A stretch of DNA of 64,000 nt from Thermoflavifilum sp. (GCF_014961315.1 NZ_CP063141.1:2326754-2390753), one strand, 5' to 3'; shown: positions 46,764 to 56,132, numbered from the stretch's first letter. A program made the numbers and translations. The notes: a model not told the origin generated them from the letters alone.

Positions 46764-47900
46764 ATGAAAAGAAGGGATTTTATTGCACAATGCAGTATGG
46801 CTTTCGTGGCGACGGCATGGATGCCGGGACGCTTACTATGGGATATGCCTGTGTCGAATAAAATACCACGATGGCGAGGTTTTAATTTGCTGGACTTTTT
46901 TTCACCCGATCCCATGCATCGTGTTCAGCATACCACGGCGGAACATCTGAAATGGATGCGCGACTGGGGATTTGATTTCATTCGCCTGCCCATTGCCTAT
47001 CCGTATTATCTTCAGATTGATCGTACAAAAAACATTGCAGCTGAAGACGTGTATCATATCAATCAGCAGGCTGTTGAAGAAATTGTGCAACTGGTAGACA
47101 AAGCCAATCAATATGGATTGCATGTGAGTGTAAATCTGCACAGAGCACCGGGATATTGCATCAATGCGGGTTTTCACGAACCTTTTAATTTATGGACGGA
47201 TAAAGCCGCGCAGGATGCCTTTTATTTTCACTGGAATATGTGGGCTAAGCAATTTAAACATAAATCGGCCGATCAGGTAAGTTTTGATTTGATTAACGAG
47301 CCTGCTATGCGGCAGGATATGAATGATCAACATTCACCTGCAAGTGCGGTACCCGGTGCATTGTACAGAAAAATCATTGTAGGTGCCACGCAGGCCATCT
47401 GGAAAGAAAATCCGAATCGCATTGTCCTGGCCGATGGTAATGATGTGGGCAATGATATTATTCCCGAAATTGAAGATCTGCCTGTAGCGCAAAGCTGTCG
47501 GGGTTATTATCCCCATGCCATCTCCCATTACAAGGCACCGTGGGCCAACAAAGATCCTGAGCACATGCCCGTGCCCGTATGGCCCGGACGAATCGGTAAT
47601 CAGTATTTCGATCGTCGCTCGCTGGAAAAATATTACCAACCCTGGATTGAACTCGTACAGAAAGGGATTGGTGTGCATTGCGGTGAATGCGGCTGCTGGA
47701 ACAAAACCCCGCATCCGGTATTTCTAAGCTGGTTTCATGATGTACTGGATATACTCACACAGGCGGGCATTGGTTATGCATTGTGGAATTTCATCGGTGA
47801 TTTTGGCGTGCTTGATTCCGGGCGGGTGGATGTGCAATATGAAGACTGGTATGGACATCAGCTCGATCGTCAGTTGTTGAATCTGCTGATGAAATATTGA
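46764..47900 (+). CDS. Glycoside hydrolase family 5-like (cellulase-type) enzyme
   Basis: 378 residues. The N-terminus KRRDFIAQCSMAFVATAW looks like a Tat/Sec signal. The mature protein is a GH5-like TIM barrel: RGFNLLDFF near 38, WMRDWGFDFIRLPIAYPYYL near 65, acid/base Glu in SFDLINEPAMRQD near 173, then a His/Tyr region near 250 and the nucleophile Glu in GVHCGECGCWNKTP near 303. Closing WNFIGDFGVLDSG near 347. It probably acts on beta-1,4-linked glucans or mannans in the periplasm; exact specificity unknown. A remnant of another glycosidase-like gene follows. Confidence 0.85.
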   Translation: MKRRDFIAQCSMAFVATAWMPGRLLWDMPVSNKIPRWRGFNLLDFFSPDPMHRVQHTTAEHLKWMRDWGFDFIRLPIAYPYYLQIDRTKNIAAEDVYHINQQAVEEIVQLVDKANQYGLHVSVNLHRAPGYCINAGFHEPFNLWTDKAAQDAFYFHWNMWAKQFKHKSADQVSFDLINEPAMRQDMNDQHSPASAVPGALYRKIIVGATQAIWKENPNRIVLADGNDVGNDIIPEIEDLPVAQSCRGYYPHAISHYKAPWANKDPEHMPVPVWPGRIGNQYFDRRSLEKYYQPWIELVQKGIGVHCGECGCWNKTPHPVFLSWFHDVLDILTQAGIGYALWNFIGDFGVLDSGRVDVQYEDWYGHQLDRQLLNLLMKY

Positions 47901-47964
47901 TGATTTAATCTGTATTCATGTAAAATGCATACCATGTCGATACGTTTCTTTTTGTTTATGGCGT

Positions 47965-48372
47965 ACAAGCACTACAGATGCAAATGACGATATCATAGCC
48001 GTGGTGAGCGCATTGATAGAAGGATTGGCAGGCGTGGTGGATCTTTCTGCAGGCTTTCAGGAAGTGGAACTTTCTCCGAGATGGCTGGTCACAGGACTCA
48101 AACAGCCTAACGTGCGGATTGCTTACCCCGCCTCGAAAAAAATGCTGGAATATAGCTGGAAATATGATCCCGGAAAGCGACAGATTAGCCTACAGACGTA
48201 TGGAGATGCCCGTATGCTGAGGGTTCGCATGCTATTGCCCCGTCAGGTCGCAGACAAAGCCGTTGCTGAGGTAAATCAAAAACGTGTACCCGCCCGACTG
48301 GAATGGGTCAGACAAAGCCCTTATCTGGTATTTCATGCGCCGGGCAAGGCCACGATCCGGGTGAAATGGTAA
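47965..48372 (+). pseudogene. C-terminal remnant of a glycosidase-like protein
   Basis: About 135 codons open from just after the GH5 stop to TAA at 48370. From about 47965 the translation looks like protein (TDANDD, then VSALIEGLAGVVDLSAGFQE, LSPRW, YPASKKMLEYSWKYDP) and resembles the C-terminal beta-domain of (alpha/alpha)6-type glycosidases. No ATG lies near the beginning (GTG 48001 is the first start-like codon), and no catalytic domain precedes it. It is best read as the tail of a deleted gene. The family assignment is tentative. Confidence 0.5.
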
Positions 48373-48407
48373 CGCTATACACCCGCTTTTCTTTAAAATA
48401 TTCTCTT

Positions 48408-48415
48408 TACCTTTG
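48408..48415 (+). promoter_or_regulatory. -7 promoter element of rpmE2
   Basis: TACCTTTG, a perfect TAnnTTTG, 20 bp before ATG 48436. It leaves almost no leader for ATG 48427, so ATG 48436 is the likelier start. The sequence at the -33 position (TTTT) is a weaker match. Confidence 0.5.
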
Positions 48416-48435
48416 CAAAACAAAAAATGCAAGAC

Positions 48436-48738
48436 ATGAAAGAAGGCATTCATCCGCAGGATTATCGGTTTGTGGTGTTTAAGGATATGTCGAACGGGTA
48501 CAGTTTTTTGAGCCGTTCCACCGCACAGTCGAAAGAAACGATTATCTGGGAAGATGGAAACGAATATCCCCTGGTAAAAGTGGAAATCTCCAATACTTCG
48601 CATCCATTTTTCACCGGTAAAAAAGTGCTGGTCGATACGACGGGGCGCATCGAGAAGTTCCGCAAGCGCTATCAGAAGGCTGATCAGGCGACAGCCGCCG
48701 AAGAAGCCGAAAAGCCCAGGCCTAAGGGTAAAAAATAA
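48436..48738 (+). CDS. rpmE2: 50S ribosomal protein L31, type B
   Basis: About 100 residues from ATG 48436 ([20 protein letters not shown]); ATG 48427 in frame is less likely given the promoter element. It lacks the CxxC zinc ribbon of type A L31, as expected for the C-minus type B paralogue, which often replaces the zinc form when zinc is short. Conserved [20 protein letters not shown] lies near 55, followed by a basic IEKFRKRYQ and a charged, disordered tail. It is the only L31 in the window, so its regulation cannot be judged. A terminator follows. Confidence 0.95.
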   Translation: MKEGIHPQDYRFVVFKDMSNGYSFLSRSTAQSKETIIWEDGNEYPLVKVEISNTSHPFFTGKKVLVDTTGRIEKFRKRYQKADQATAAEEAEKPRPKGKK

Positions 48739-48754
48739 AAATTAAACGCCTTCT

Positions 48755-48785
48755 AAGCCTGTGTACATCACAGGCTTTTTTATTT
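48755..48785 (+). terminator. Rho-independent terminator after rpmE2
   Basis: Perfect 9 bp stem AAGCCTGTG (48755-48763) / CACAGGCTT (48769-48777), loop TACAT, followed by a T tract. Its 3' T tract runs into the next gene's -7 element at 48781-48788. Confidence 0.88.
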
Positions 48786-48788
48786 TTG
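48781..48788 (+). promoter_or_regulatory. -7-like element of the GlmU-like gene, within the rpmE2 terminator tail
   Basis: TATTTTTG, a perfect TAnnTTTG, ends 5 bp before the ATG at 48794. If used, the transcript would be leaderless or nearly so. It overlaps the terminator T tract, so a chance match is possible. Confidence 0.4.
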
Positions 48789-48793
48789 CGCTG

Positions 48794-50029
48794 ATGAACC
48801 TGCTCTTATTTGATGATCCATCCATACGCCAGCAATGCTATCCGCTTGCATTGACCCGCAGCATTGCCGATTTTCGGATAGGCATCCTTACGCTCCGGGA
48901 AAAATGGTCGTATGCGATGCGGAGCCTGCCCGTGTATGTCTGTACCGAAGCCTATCTGCAGCCCCTGTACGAGCTTCCTGAGACATTAGATGATGTCATT
49001 GGCATAGCTTCACATCTGTTCCCGGAAGAACAGCTTTTGCGCATCATTGGCCGGTTAGCGCCGGGTGAAGGGCTGTATGGAGAAAACGGCCGATTGCTGG
49101 CTTTTCGAGAAAAAGATTTTCTTACCGCTGGTGCTTATGCCCGGCTTACTGCAGATGCGCATGCAGTTGTTTTCAAGCCTGCAGCAGCAGCTGTCTCGCA
49201 TGTAGCTGGAATCCACACGCCGATTGATGTGTTTGCGTACAATGGAACAGAAATTTTGCGCGATTGGCAATTGTTATTCGGATCATCTGAAAAAAGTCAG
49301 CAACAGGGCGAATGGATACAATCTACCTTCATAGGCAAGCATGCGGTGTATAGTGCCCCTGGCACGCGGATTATCGCCAGCGTCATCAATACCGAAGCAG
49401 GTCCGGTGTTTATTGACGAGGGGGCCGAGATCATGGAGGGCAGCACCATTCGGGGGCCGGTAGCTATCTGTCGAAATGCGATCATTAAAATGGGCGCCCG
49501 CATCTATGGAGCTACCACCATCGGCCCTTCATGCACGATTGGTGGAGAAGTGAAAAATGCCGTATTGTTTGGCTATTCCAACAAAGCCCATGAAGGTTAT
49601 CTGGGCGATAGTGTCATTGGGGCATGGTGCAACCTGGGAGCGAATACCAACAGCTCAAACATCAAGAACAACGCCGGCATCGTGCGCATCTGGAATCAGG
49701 CTTTACAGGCTTATGTACCGGCAGGTAAAAAATGTGGCGTGCTGATGGGCGATTTTTCTCGATGTGGTATCGGCACCATGCTCAATACGGGTACCGTGGT
49801 GGGTATCTCCTGCAATATTTTTGGTGGGGATTTTCCGCCCAAGCATATTCCCTCGTTCAGCTGGGGAGGTGCAGACCGCTGGATGCGTTATGATTTAGCT
49901 AAAGCTTTGCAGGATGCTGATGCATGGATGCAACTCAAGCAACAATCCTTGCCCGAAACATACAAGCATATCCTTACCCATTTGTATCATCAGCTTACAT
50001 CTACTCCTATTCATGTTCATCGCGTATGA
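48794..50029 (+). CDS. GlmU-like putative sugar nucleotidyltransferase (Bacteroidetes alternate GlmU)
   Basis: 411 residues from ATG 48794 (MNLLLFDDPSIRQQCYPLAL). The N-terminal part has a nucleotidyltransferase-like layout without an obvious GlmU pyrophosphorylase signature. The C-terminal part from about residue 200 is a left-handed beta-helix with hexapeptide repeats: GAEIMEGSTIRGPVAICRNA near 210, IGPSCTIGGEVKNAV and GAWCNLGANTNSSNIKNNAG near 280. The pattern matches the alternate GlmU-like proteins typical of Bacteroidota, so a role in UDP-sugar synthesis is likely. Its stop overlaps the tpiA start (ATGA). Confidence 0.85.
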   Translation: MNLLLFDDPSIRQQCYPLALTRSIADFRIGILTLREKWSYAMRSLPVYVCTEAYLQPLYELPETLDDVIGIASHLFPEEQLLRIIGRLAPGEGLYGENGRLLAFREKDFLTAGAYARLTADAHAVVFKPAAAAVSHVAGIHTPIDVFAYNGTEILRDWQLLFGSSEKSQQQGEWIQSTFIGKHAVYSAPGTRIIASVINTEAGPVFIDEGAEIMEGSTIRGPVAICRNAIIKMGARIYGATTIGPSCTIGGEVKNAVLFGYSNKAHEGYLGDSVIGAWCNLGANTNSSNIKNNAGIVRIWNQALQAYVPAGKKCGVLMGDFSRCGIGTMLNTGTVVGISCNIFGGDFPPKHIPSFSWGGADRWMRYDLAKALQDADAWMQLKQQSLPETYKHILTHLYHQLTSTPIHVHRV

Positions 50030-50796
50030 GAAAAAAAATAGCAGCAGCCAACTGGAAAATGCATTGTACTTTGACGGAAGCCACAGCGCTGGCTGAACGG
50101 ATAGCACACACTTCTTTTTCTTTGTCCGAGCATCAGGAAGTGGTGATCTGTCCGCCTTTTGTGTATTTGATGATGTTGCGACAGATGTTGCAGCAAAAGC
50201 CGCATTTTCATGTAGGAGCACAAAATTGTTTTACAGAAAGTTCGGGCGCTTATACGGGTGAAATTTCGGCTTCTATGCTGGCTTCTATAGGTGTGGAATA
50301 TGTGATTATCGGCCATTCCGAGCGCAGGCAATATTTTGGAGAAACATCCGGCATGCTCGCCAGAAAATTGGATATGGCTTTACAACATGGATTAAAACCC
50401 ATATTCTGTTGTGGAGAGCCTCTGGAAGTACGCCAGCAGGAAGCTCAGAATGCTTATGTGCTTACACAATTGAAGGAGAGTTTATTCCATTTATCAGCCG
50501 AACAGCTTGCACGGGTAATTATTGCGTATGAGCCGATATGGGCTATTGGCACAGGATTAAATGCTACACCCCATCAAGCGCAGCAGATGCATGCTTTCAT
50601 TCGCCACTGTATATCCGAACAATATGGCACGCAGCCGGCACAGGATATTACGATTTTATACGGCGGCAGCCTGAAAGCCAGCAATGCTGCTGAGCTCTTT
50701 GCCTGCCCCGATGTGGATGGCGGGTTGGTAGGCGGAGCTTCATTGAAAGCGGAAGAATTTAAGCAAATTATAAACGCTCTTTCAGCAGCACATTAA
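50026..50796 (+). CDS. tpiA: Triose-phosphate isomerase
   Basis: Interconverts dihydroxyacetone phosphate and glyceraldehyde 3-phosphate in glycolysis. 256 residues from ATG 50026, which overlaps the preceding stop as ATGA (50026-50029). The frame to 49924 is a shadow over the GlmU-like gene. All catalytic residues are seen: Lys in AANWKMH near 13, His in VIIGHSERRQYFGE near 100, Glu in IAYEPIWAIGTG near 170, and the phosphate loop ILYGGSLKASNA near 210 with GGLVGGASL at the end. Confidence 0.97.
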   Translation: MRKKIAAANWKMHCTLTEATALAERIAHTSFSLSEHQEVVICPPFVYLMMLRQMLQQKPHFHVGAQNCFTESSGAYTGEISASMLASIGVEYVIIGHSERRQYFGETSGMLARKLDMALQHGLKPIFCCGEPLEVRQQEAQNAYVLTQLKESLFHLSAEQLARVIIAYEPIWAIGTGLNATPHQAQQMHAFIRHCISEQYGTQPAQDITILYGGSLKASNAAELFACPDVDGGLVGGASLKAEEFKQIINALSAAH

Positions 50797-50857
50797 ATTC
50801 TATTCACTCGATTCTTTCAGCTATATCCTTTCGGCAGTTGCCAGCGATATTATGCAT

Positions 50858-53800
50858 TCACTCATCTTCCATGAGCGTTTGTTTCAGGCTGTCATTGCGG
50901 AATGATTTTTCCCAGAGCTCTAATTGCTGAATAATCATTTCTGCTCGTTGGCGATCATCAGCCAGGTCATTGGTGAGCAGCGGGCCAAGCGCTTGATAAT
51001 AGGCTATTTGTTGCTGGCAATCGCGTATCACATCTTTGCTTATAGCATGAGCCTGCGCGCTATCTCCTGCAAGATAATAAGCATAAATGAGTTGCAGGGA
51101 AGAAATGTTGTGCACATTTCCCGATGAAGTATATCCATAGGGCATATCTTCAGGTAACATGTGCCGGGCAAGATGATGCAAGATCCGCGATGCACTATCT
51201 TTCTTACCCATGATGGCCAGGGCCTGAGCTTCTCTGGAAAAAGCATTGCGAATATTCAGCAGCATACCTCGATTGGTTTCATCGAAATAAGTGCCGGGTT
51301 GATCCGATCCGCCAAAACCAAATAGGTGCAGCATGGGGGCATACATGGTTGAAGCATAAAGGGTATCAGTTTCGGCTATGGTCGGGTGAATCTGCTTTTT
51401 CACGGGTACCAGTCGATATACCATGCCTTCGCTATGCAAATATTCGTTTAATCCGAGTTGATTACCTGGCAGGGGGCTTGTAAAATAAATAGGTCTTTTC
51501 CAGTGATTGGCCGCGATGATGTTCAACACCATCAAATCATTCTTATACAGGATATTGGTTTGCAGCGTGAATTGCAGAGAGGGAACGATTGATGCGCTAT
51601 CTTCAAGCGTTACCGTTCCATTTTTTAACAAGATGTTTTTATCAACTGGAACAAACAGGTTTTTGGTGGGTAAAAAATTGATTCGTTCACCTGTATATTG
51701 ATCCTGTAATTGATCTTTGGGATCATCACTGCCTATGAAATGCAACACTTCTTCCAGATTGAAATACTGGTCCTTTGGCATTTGCGCCAATTCAAAATAG
51801 CGTATGTAATTCCTTCGGTCGCCGAAGTATTGTTCGGGTTGCCAAAGCATGGGCACGGCATCGGCATGGTTGATCTTGTAACGCAATTCATTGATATACC
51901 AATCCACACCTAAAAGACTCAGATTCACCACACGTACATCGGTACGAATGCCTTCCACTTCCTGTGCATACCAGAGCGGATAGGTATCGTTGTCGCCTGA
52001 AGTAAATAAAATAGCATCAGGTGCACAGGATTCCAGATAATCTTTTGCAACATCGCGAGGCAGTGTTTTCTGTGAACGATCATGATCATCCCATTCCTGA
52101 AAACCCATGAGTACGGGCACGGCCAGTAAGCATAATATTGTAGCGGTAACTGCAGCGAATTGAGTTTTTCGTTTAAAAATGAGAAGTGCTTTTTCATATA
52201 CCCATAAAACACCCAATCCAATCCATATAGCAAAAGCATAGAATGAACCCACATAAGCGTAATCGCGTTCGCGTGGTTGAGGACCTGCCTGGTTGAGGTA
52301 AATCACGATAGCCAGTCCTGTAAAGAAAAATAACAACAACACAACCAGAAAATCGGTCATCCTGCGGTTTAAATGAAAGAATAATCCAATTAAACCCAGG
52401 ATTAAAGGCAGGGCAAACAGGCGGTTATGTGCTTGATTATGTTTCAGGCTGTCGGGCATTTTACTTTGATCGCCCAGTCGCCAGTTGTCTAAAAATGAAA
52501 TCCCCGTAATCCAGTTTCCATCACGCGGATTGCCCAATCCTTGAATATCATTCTGTCTGCCGCTGAAGTTCCAAAGAAAATAACGCATGTACATCCAGCC
52601 CACCTGATATCCCAGAAACCATTTCATATTATCTATGAAATCAGGTTGTTCATTGGGCTGTAAGCCCAGCCAGTCGCGATAAAAATCTACATGATGCTGG
52701 GAATTGTTATTATCCCAGATACGAGGAAATACATGCATGTCTGAGCTGGCATAGGTATAGGTAATTTTCTTCCCTACAATCTCATATCTATCTTTTCCTT
52801 TTTCATACCTGTTGCCTGTTTCCTTGATGCCGGTGGGTTGTGCCGTGAAATAAGGCCCGTAAAGTATGGGCCAGTCGCCATATTGCTCACGATCCAGATA
52901 TCCCAGTAAAGAAATAGGGTTATCCACTTTATACATGTCGATTGCCGGGTTGGCGTTGGAACGAATCAATGTAGTAAAATAAGTTGCATAGCCAAACATC
53001 AAAAAGGCAAAGCACCACAGGCCCAGATGCAACAGATATTGCTGATGTTTTTTCGCCCAGATGATGCCTGCTGCTATGCACGCCGCCAGCAATGCGATAA
53101 AGCAATAAGAACCGGAATTGAAGGGTAGATGCAAATTGTTTACGAAGAAGATATCGAATAATGCGGCTAATTTTACACTATACCGAATCACAAAAGTTTG
53201 CACGAAGCCGGTGAGGATGCACCCAACAACAAAGGCCAGTAAAATTCCCTTTCGAGTTACAGGATAACGACGCAGGTAATAAATCATCACCACGGCCGGA
53301 ATCACCAGCAAACACAGCAAATGCACGCCTATGGATAATCCCATCATATAGAAAGTAAATACCACCCATCTATCGGCATCGGGATCCTGGCGGGCGGCTG
53401 CTTCATCCCACTTCAACATGGCCCAGAATACCAGCGCGGTAAATAATGAAGAAAGTGCATACACTTCTCCTTCTACGGCTGAAAACCAGAATGAATCGGA
53501 AAAAGTATAGGCCAGTGCGCCCACGATGCCTGCACCCATGATGGCGATGGTTTGTGCGGTTGTGGGTTGTTCATGCTCATTGATCAGCAGTCGCTTCGCA
53601 AAATAGGTGATGGTCCAGAACAAAAATAATATGGTAAATCCACTGGCCAGCGCAGAAAGTAAATTCACATCCAGTGCAGCTGTAGTACTGGGATGAACGG
53701 CATTCATGCTGCCGCTGAAAAGAATGATAAACAATCTACCCAACAAGATAAACAAGGGTGCGCCGGGTGGATGAGGAATCTGCAACTTATATGCGCATGA

Positions 53801-53926
53801 AATAAATTCACCACAATCCCAGAAACTACCTGTTGCTTCACGAGTGAGGATATACACTGTTGAGGCAATGATGCATACGATCCAGCCTGTGATAAGGTTG
53901 ATGCGTTTGTATGATGCCATAGCCAT
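50858..53926 (-). CDS. DUF2723 large multi-pass membrane protein (copy 2)
   Basis: 1022 residues, same architecture as the protein at 36969: LITGWIVCIIASTVYILTRE, SFWDCGEF, HPPGAPLFILLGRLF, many membrane helices to about 610, then a soluble C-terminal domain with FTSGDNDTYPLWYAQEVEGI and NIIAANHWKRPIYFTSP. The two copies are clearly paralogues but diverged over most of their length. A GT-C-like glycosyltransferase role in surface protein glycosylation is an inference from the family. The start is ATG 53926 or 53920. It converges with tpiA. Confidence 0.85.
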   Translation of the reverse strand: MAMASYKRINLITGWIVCIIASTVYILTREATGSFWDCGEFISCAYKLQIPHPPGAPLFILLGRLFIILFSGSMNAVHPSTTAALDVNLLSALASGFTILFLFWTITYFAKRLLINEHEQPTTAQTIAIMGAGIVGALAYTFSDSFWFSAVEGEVYALSSLFTALVFWAMLKWDEAAARQDPDADRWVVFTFYMMGLSIGVHLLCLLVIPAVVMIYYLRRYPVTRKGILLAFVVGCILTGFVQTFVIRYSVKLAALFDIFFVNNLHLPFNSGSYCFIALLAACIAAGIIWAKKHQQYLLHLGLWCFAFLMFGYATYFTTLIRSNANPAIDMYKVDNPISLLGYLDREQYGDWPILYGPYFTAQPTGIKETGNRYEKGKDRYEIVGKKITYTYASSDMHVFPRIWDNNNSQHHVDFYRDWLGLQPNEQPDFIDNMKWFLGYQVGWMYMRYFLWNFSGRQNDIQGLGNPRDGNWITGISFLDNWRLGDQSKMPDSLKHNQAHNRLFALPLILGLIGLFFHLNRRMTDFLVVLLLFFFTGLAIVIYLNQAGPQPRERDYAYVGSFYAFAIWIGLGVLWVYEKALLIFKRKTQFAAVTATILCLLAVPVLMGFQEWDDHDRSQKTLPRDVAKDYLESCAPDAILFTSGDNDTYPLWYAQEVEGIRTDVRVVNLSLLGVDWYINELRYKINHADAVPMLWQPEQYFGDRRNYIRYFELAQMPKDQYFNLEEVLHFIGSDDPKDQLQDQYTGERINFLPTKNLFVPVDKNILLKNGTVTLEDSASIVPSLQFTLQTNILYKNDLMVLNIIAANHWKRPIYFTSPLPGNQLGLNEYLHSEGMVYRLVPVKKQIHPTIAETDTLYASTMYAPMLHLFGFGGSDQPGTYFDETNRGMLLNIRNAFSREAQALAIMGKKDSASRILHHLARHMLPEDMPYGYTSSGNVHNISSLQLIYAYYLAGDSAQAHAISKDVIRDCQQQIAYYQALGPLLTNDLADDRQRAEMIIQQLELWEKSFRNDSLKQTLMEDE

Positions 53927-53946
53927 GATTTGTGCAGGGAAAATAA

Positions 53947-53954
53947 CAAAAATA
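53947..53954 (-). promoter_or_regulatory. -7 promoter element of DUF2723 copy 2
   Basis: TATTTTTG on the minus strand, a perfect TAnnTTTG, 20 bp before ATG 53926. No convincing -33 box. Confidence 0.45.
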
Positions 53955-54056
53955 GAAAAATAAATCAGATAGCATTAAGGAAATCTCAGCTTATTCGGCC
54001 TGCATCTGTGCTTATGCCGTTTACCTTATCTGATTCGCATATCAGAACGAATTATC

Positions 54057-54602
54057 TTATGGATGTTGTGAAGAAAAATGTTTTTGATAATCCTGCATGC
54101 TTTTACGGATCACATCAAAAGCAACCAGCTTATTCTGGAATTCTTCAACGACAACGGTTTTGTTTTCCAGTGCCTTATATTCTTCGAAAAAATGGCGTAG
54201 TTCGTTGATGAAATGCGCAGGTAACTGGTCAATATCATCGATATGATTGATGCTTACATCATCGGCAGCCACGGCGATGATTTTATCATCGGCTTCTCCG
54301 TTATCGATCATTTGCATCACGCCGATTACTTTTGCTCTTACCACACAGAGGGGCTGCATATCAATCTGGGATAATACCAGAATGTCGAGTGGGTCATGGT
54401 CTTCACCCAACGACTGTGCGATGAATCCATAGTTAGCCGGGTAATAGACCGATGAATACAATACGCGATCTAATTTCAGCAATCCGCTTGCTTTGTCGAG
54501 TTCATATTTTGCACGCGAGCCCTTGGGTATCTCAATAATGCTGGTTACGATTTCAGGAGCTTGATTACCAATTGCAATATCGTGCCAGGGATGTGATGCC
54601 AT
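54057..54602 (-). CDS. ppa: Inorganic pyrophosphatase (family I)
   Basis: Hydrolyses pyrophosphate and so drives biosynthetic reactions forward. 181 residues, normal for the family. Metal-binding signature [10 protein letters not shown] near 70, [20 protein letters not shown] near 33, YPANYGFI near 54 and [11 protein letters not shown] near 103 are present. It starts 6 bp after the stop of the DUF4878-like lipoprotein gene, so both are probably expressed from the promoter at 55077-55107. Confidence 0.95.
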   Translation of the reverse strand: MASHPWHDIAIGNQAPEIVTSIIEIPKGSRAKYELDKASGLLKLDRVLYSSVYYPANYGFIAQSLGEDHDPLDILVLSQIDMQPLCVVRAKVIGVMQMIDNGEADDKIIAVAADDVSINHIDDIDQLPAHFINELRHFFEEYKALENKTVVVEEFQNKLVAFDVIRKSMQDYQKHFSSQHP

Positions 54603-54608
54603 GTTGTA

Positions 54609-55064
54609 TCAAGGATTTGAAGTATCTGCTGGTGGAAGAATTTGTTCTGTTCCACTGGAATCGGGCAGGGGTAGTTGGTGTCCGAATCTGATTTTCCATT
54701 CACCTGCTTCCTGCACCAGTGGAAAGGTCTCGGTGGTGTGTGTGGTTTTATTTAAGTAGGTTACATAGCCCTGGTTGCCCTGAACAGAAACCTGTTGCAC
54801 GACGATATCCGATTGCTGAATTTTTTTTCTACCCTGGGGCGTACTTTCTGCGATACTGGCAACCAGATCAATCATCTCATAACTATCGGTGGTAGCATAT
54901 TGTTTGGCCGAATCATAATGCGCATGTTGCAGCGCGTACATGAACAGGCTTGCTACTTCTTCGGGTTGGAGGTCATGAGCTGCATGGGAATGACAGCTCC
55001 AGCCACACACTCCGCAGAGCAAAAGCAAAACAGCATAACCGAGCGCAATACCGGATGATTTCAT
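54609..55064 (-). CDS. DUF4878-like exported protein, possible lipoprotein
   Basis: About 151 residues from ATG 55064 (MKSSGIALGYAVLLLLCGVC). The frame's earlier ATG at 55097 lies upstream of the promoter -7 box and is excluded. The signal segment is followed by Cys residues (CGWSCHS) that may act as a lipobox. The mature part has a helix-then-sheet NTF2-like pattern with VASLFMYALQHAHYDSAKQY near 37 and a terminal EAGEWKIRFG, which resembles DUF4878. Function unknown. It is the first gene of a two-gene unit with ppa. Confidence 0.68.
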   Translation of the reverse strand: MKSSGIALGYAVLLLLCGVCGWSCHSHAAHDLQPEEVASLFMYALQHAHYDSAKQYATTDSYEMIDLVASIAESTPQGRKKIQQSDIVVQQVSVQGNQGYVTYLNKTTHTTETFPLVQEAGEWKIRFGHQLPLPDSSGTEQILPPADTSNP

Positions 55065-55076
55065 AGCAGCGATGGG

Positions 55077-55107
55077 CAAAAATACATGGAAAGCCATAAT
55101 TCACAAA
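55077..55107 (-). promoter_or_regulatory. Full Bacteroidota promoter of the DUF4878-like/ppa unit
   Basis: On the minus strand TTTG (plus 55104-55107), 19 bp spacer, TATTTTTG (plus 55077-55084). Both boxes are perfect matches at ideal spacing, 13 bp from ATG 55064. This is the best promoter in the window. Confidence 0.7.
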
Positions 55108-55154
55108 AGGATGGCCTGAAAGCATAAGCCCATAGCGAATGTTCGTGGCTGGTG

Positions 55155-56132
55155 CTATCGGTTGTTTCTGGATGAAGTTTCCTGTTCGGCACGGTCGTTT
55201 TCGTAAGCCCGGATGATGGCTTTCACGAGTCGATGCCTGACCACATCTTCCTCATTCAGTTCCAGATGACCGATACCTTCAATATGTTTGAGGATGCGAA
55301 TGGCTTTTTGCAAACCCGATTTCTGATTGTTGGGTAAATCAATTTGTGTGAGATCGCCCGTGATGATGGCTTTAGCCGAAGGGCCGATGCGGGTGAGAAA
55401 CATCTTCAATTGCAAGTCCGTAGCATTCTGCGCTTCATCTAAAATGATAAAGGAATGATCGAGAGTGCGGCCGCGCATATAAGCCAGTGGCGCAATTTCG
55501 ATGATGCGATTGGCCATGTAATAGCTGAGCTTATCGGCCGGAATCATGTCGTCCAGGGCATCGTAGAGTGGCCGCAGGTAAGGATCTACTTTTTCTTTCA
55601 GGTCGCCCGGCAAAAAGCCCAGATTTTCACCGGCTTCAACGGCGGGCCGGGTGAGGATAATCTTTTTCACTAACTTATTCTTCAGCGCACGCACCGCCAG
55701 CGCAACGGCTGTATAGGTTTTACCCGTACCGGCAGGTCCGATGGCAAACACAATATCATGTTCATCGGCCATACGTACCAGCTTGCGCTGATTGGGCGTA
55801 CGGGCTTTCACGATCCGGCCGTTCGGGCCAAACACCAGAATATCTTCCGGATTGCGATCACTGAAAATATCCACGCCCTCCTCGTCATCTAAGAGCTGCT
55901 GGAAATAATGATCGCTCAGATGACCATTGCGTTCCAGGTATTTCACCACCTGAGTGATTTTTTCTTTTGCCATGGCAATTTCTTCCGGTGCGCCTGAGAG
56001 CTTGATTTGCGTTCCCCGGGATAAAATTTTCAATAGCGGGAAGCGCTTTTTTAAAATATCCAGTTTTCCATTGTTCACCCCGAAAAATTCGATGGGGTTG
56101 ATGTTTTCAAGGTTAATGATGGTTTCCGTCAA
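55155..56132 (-). CDS. phoH: PhoH-family ATPase/RNA-associated protein
   Basis: About 325 residues from TTG 56132 (LTETIINLENINPIEFFGVN, first residue read as Met). A longer frame to TTG 56168 is unlikely because that codon lies in the -7 promoter element. The N-terminal KH-like region (about 20-90) precedes a P-loop domain with FAIGPAGTGKTYTAVALAVR near 130 and HSFIILDEAQNATDLQLKMF near 230. PhoH/YbeZ proteins bind ATP and RNA and act with the ribosome-maturation RNase YbeY. The start is preceded by an AAGGAG Shine-Dalgarno sequence, unusual in this phylum. Confidence 0.93.
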   Translation of the reverse strand: MTETIINLENINPIEFFGVNNGKLDILKKRFPLLKILSRGTQIKLSGAPEEIAMAKEKITQVVKYLERNGHLSDHYFQQLLDDEEGVDIFSDRNPEDILVFGPNGRIVKARTPNQRKLVRMADEHDIVFAIGPAGTGKTYTAVALAVRALKNKLVKKIILTRPAVEAGENLGFLPGDLKEKVDPYLRPLYDALDDMIPADKLSYYMANRIIEIAPLAYMRGRTLDHSFIILDEAQNATDLQLKMFLTRIGPSAKAIITGDLTQIDLPNNQKSGLQKAIRILKHIEGIGHLELNEEDVVRHRLVKAIIRAYENDRAEQETSSRNNR

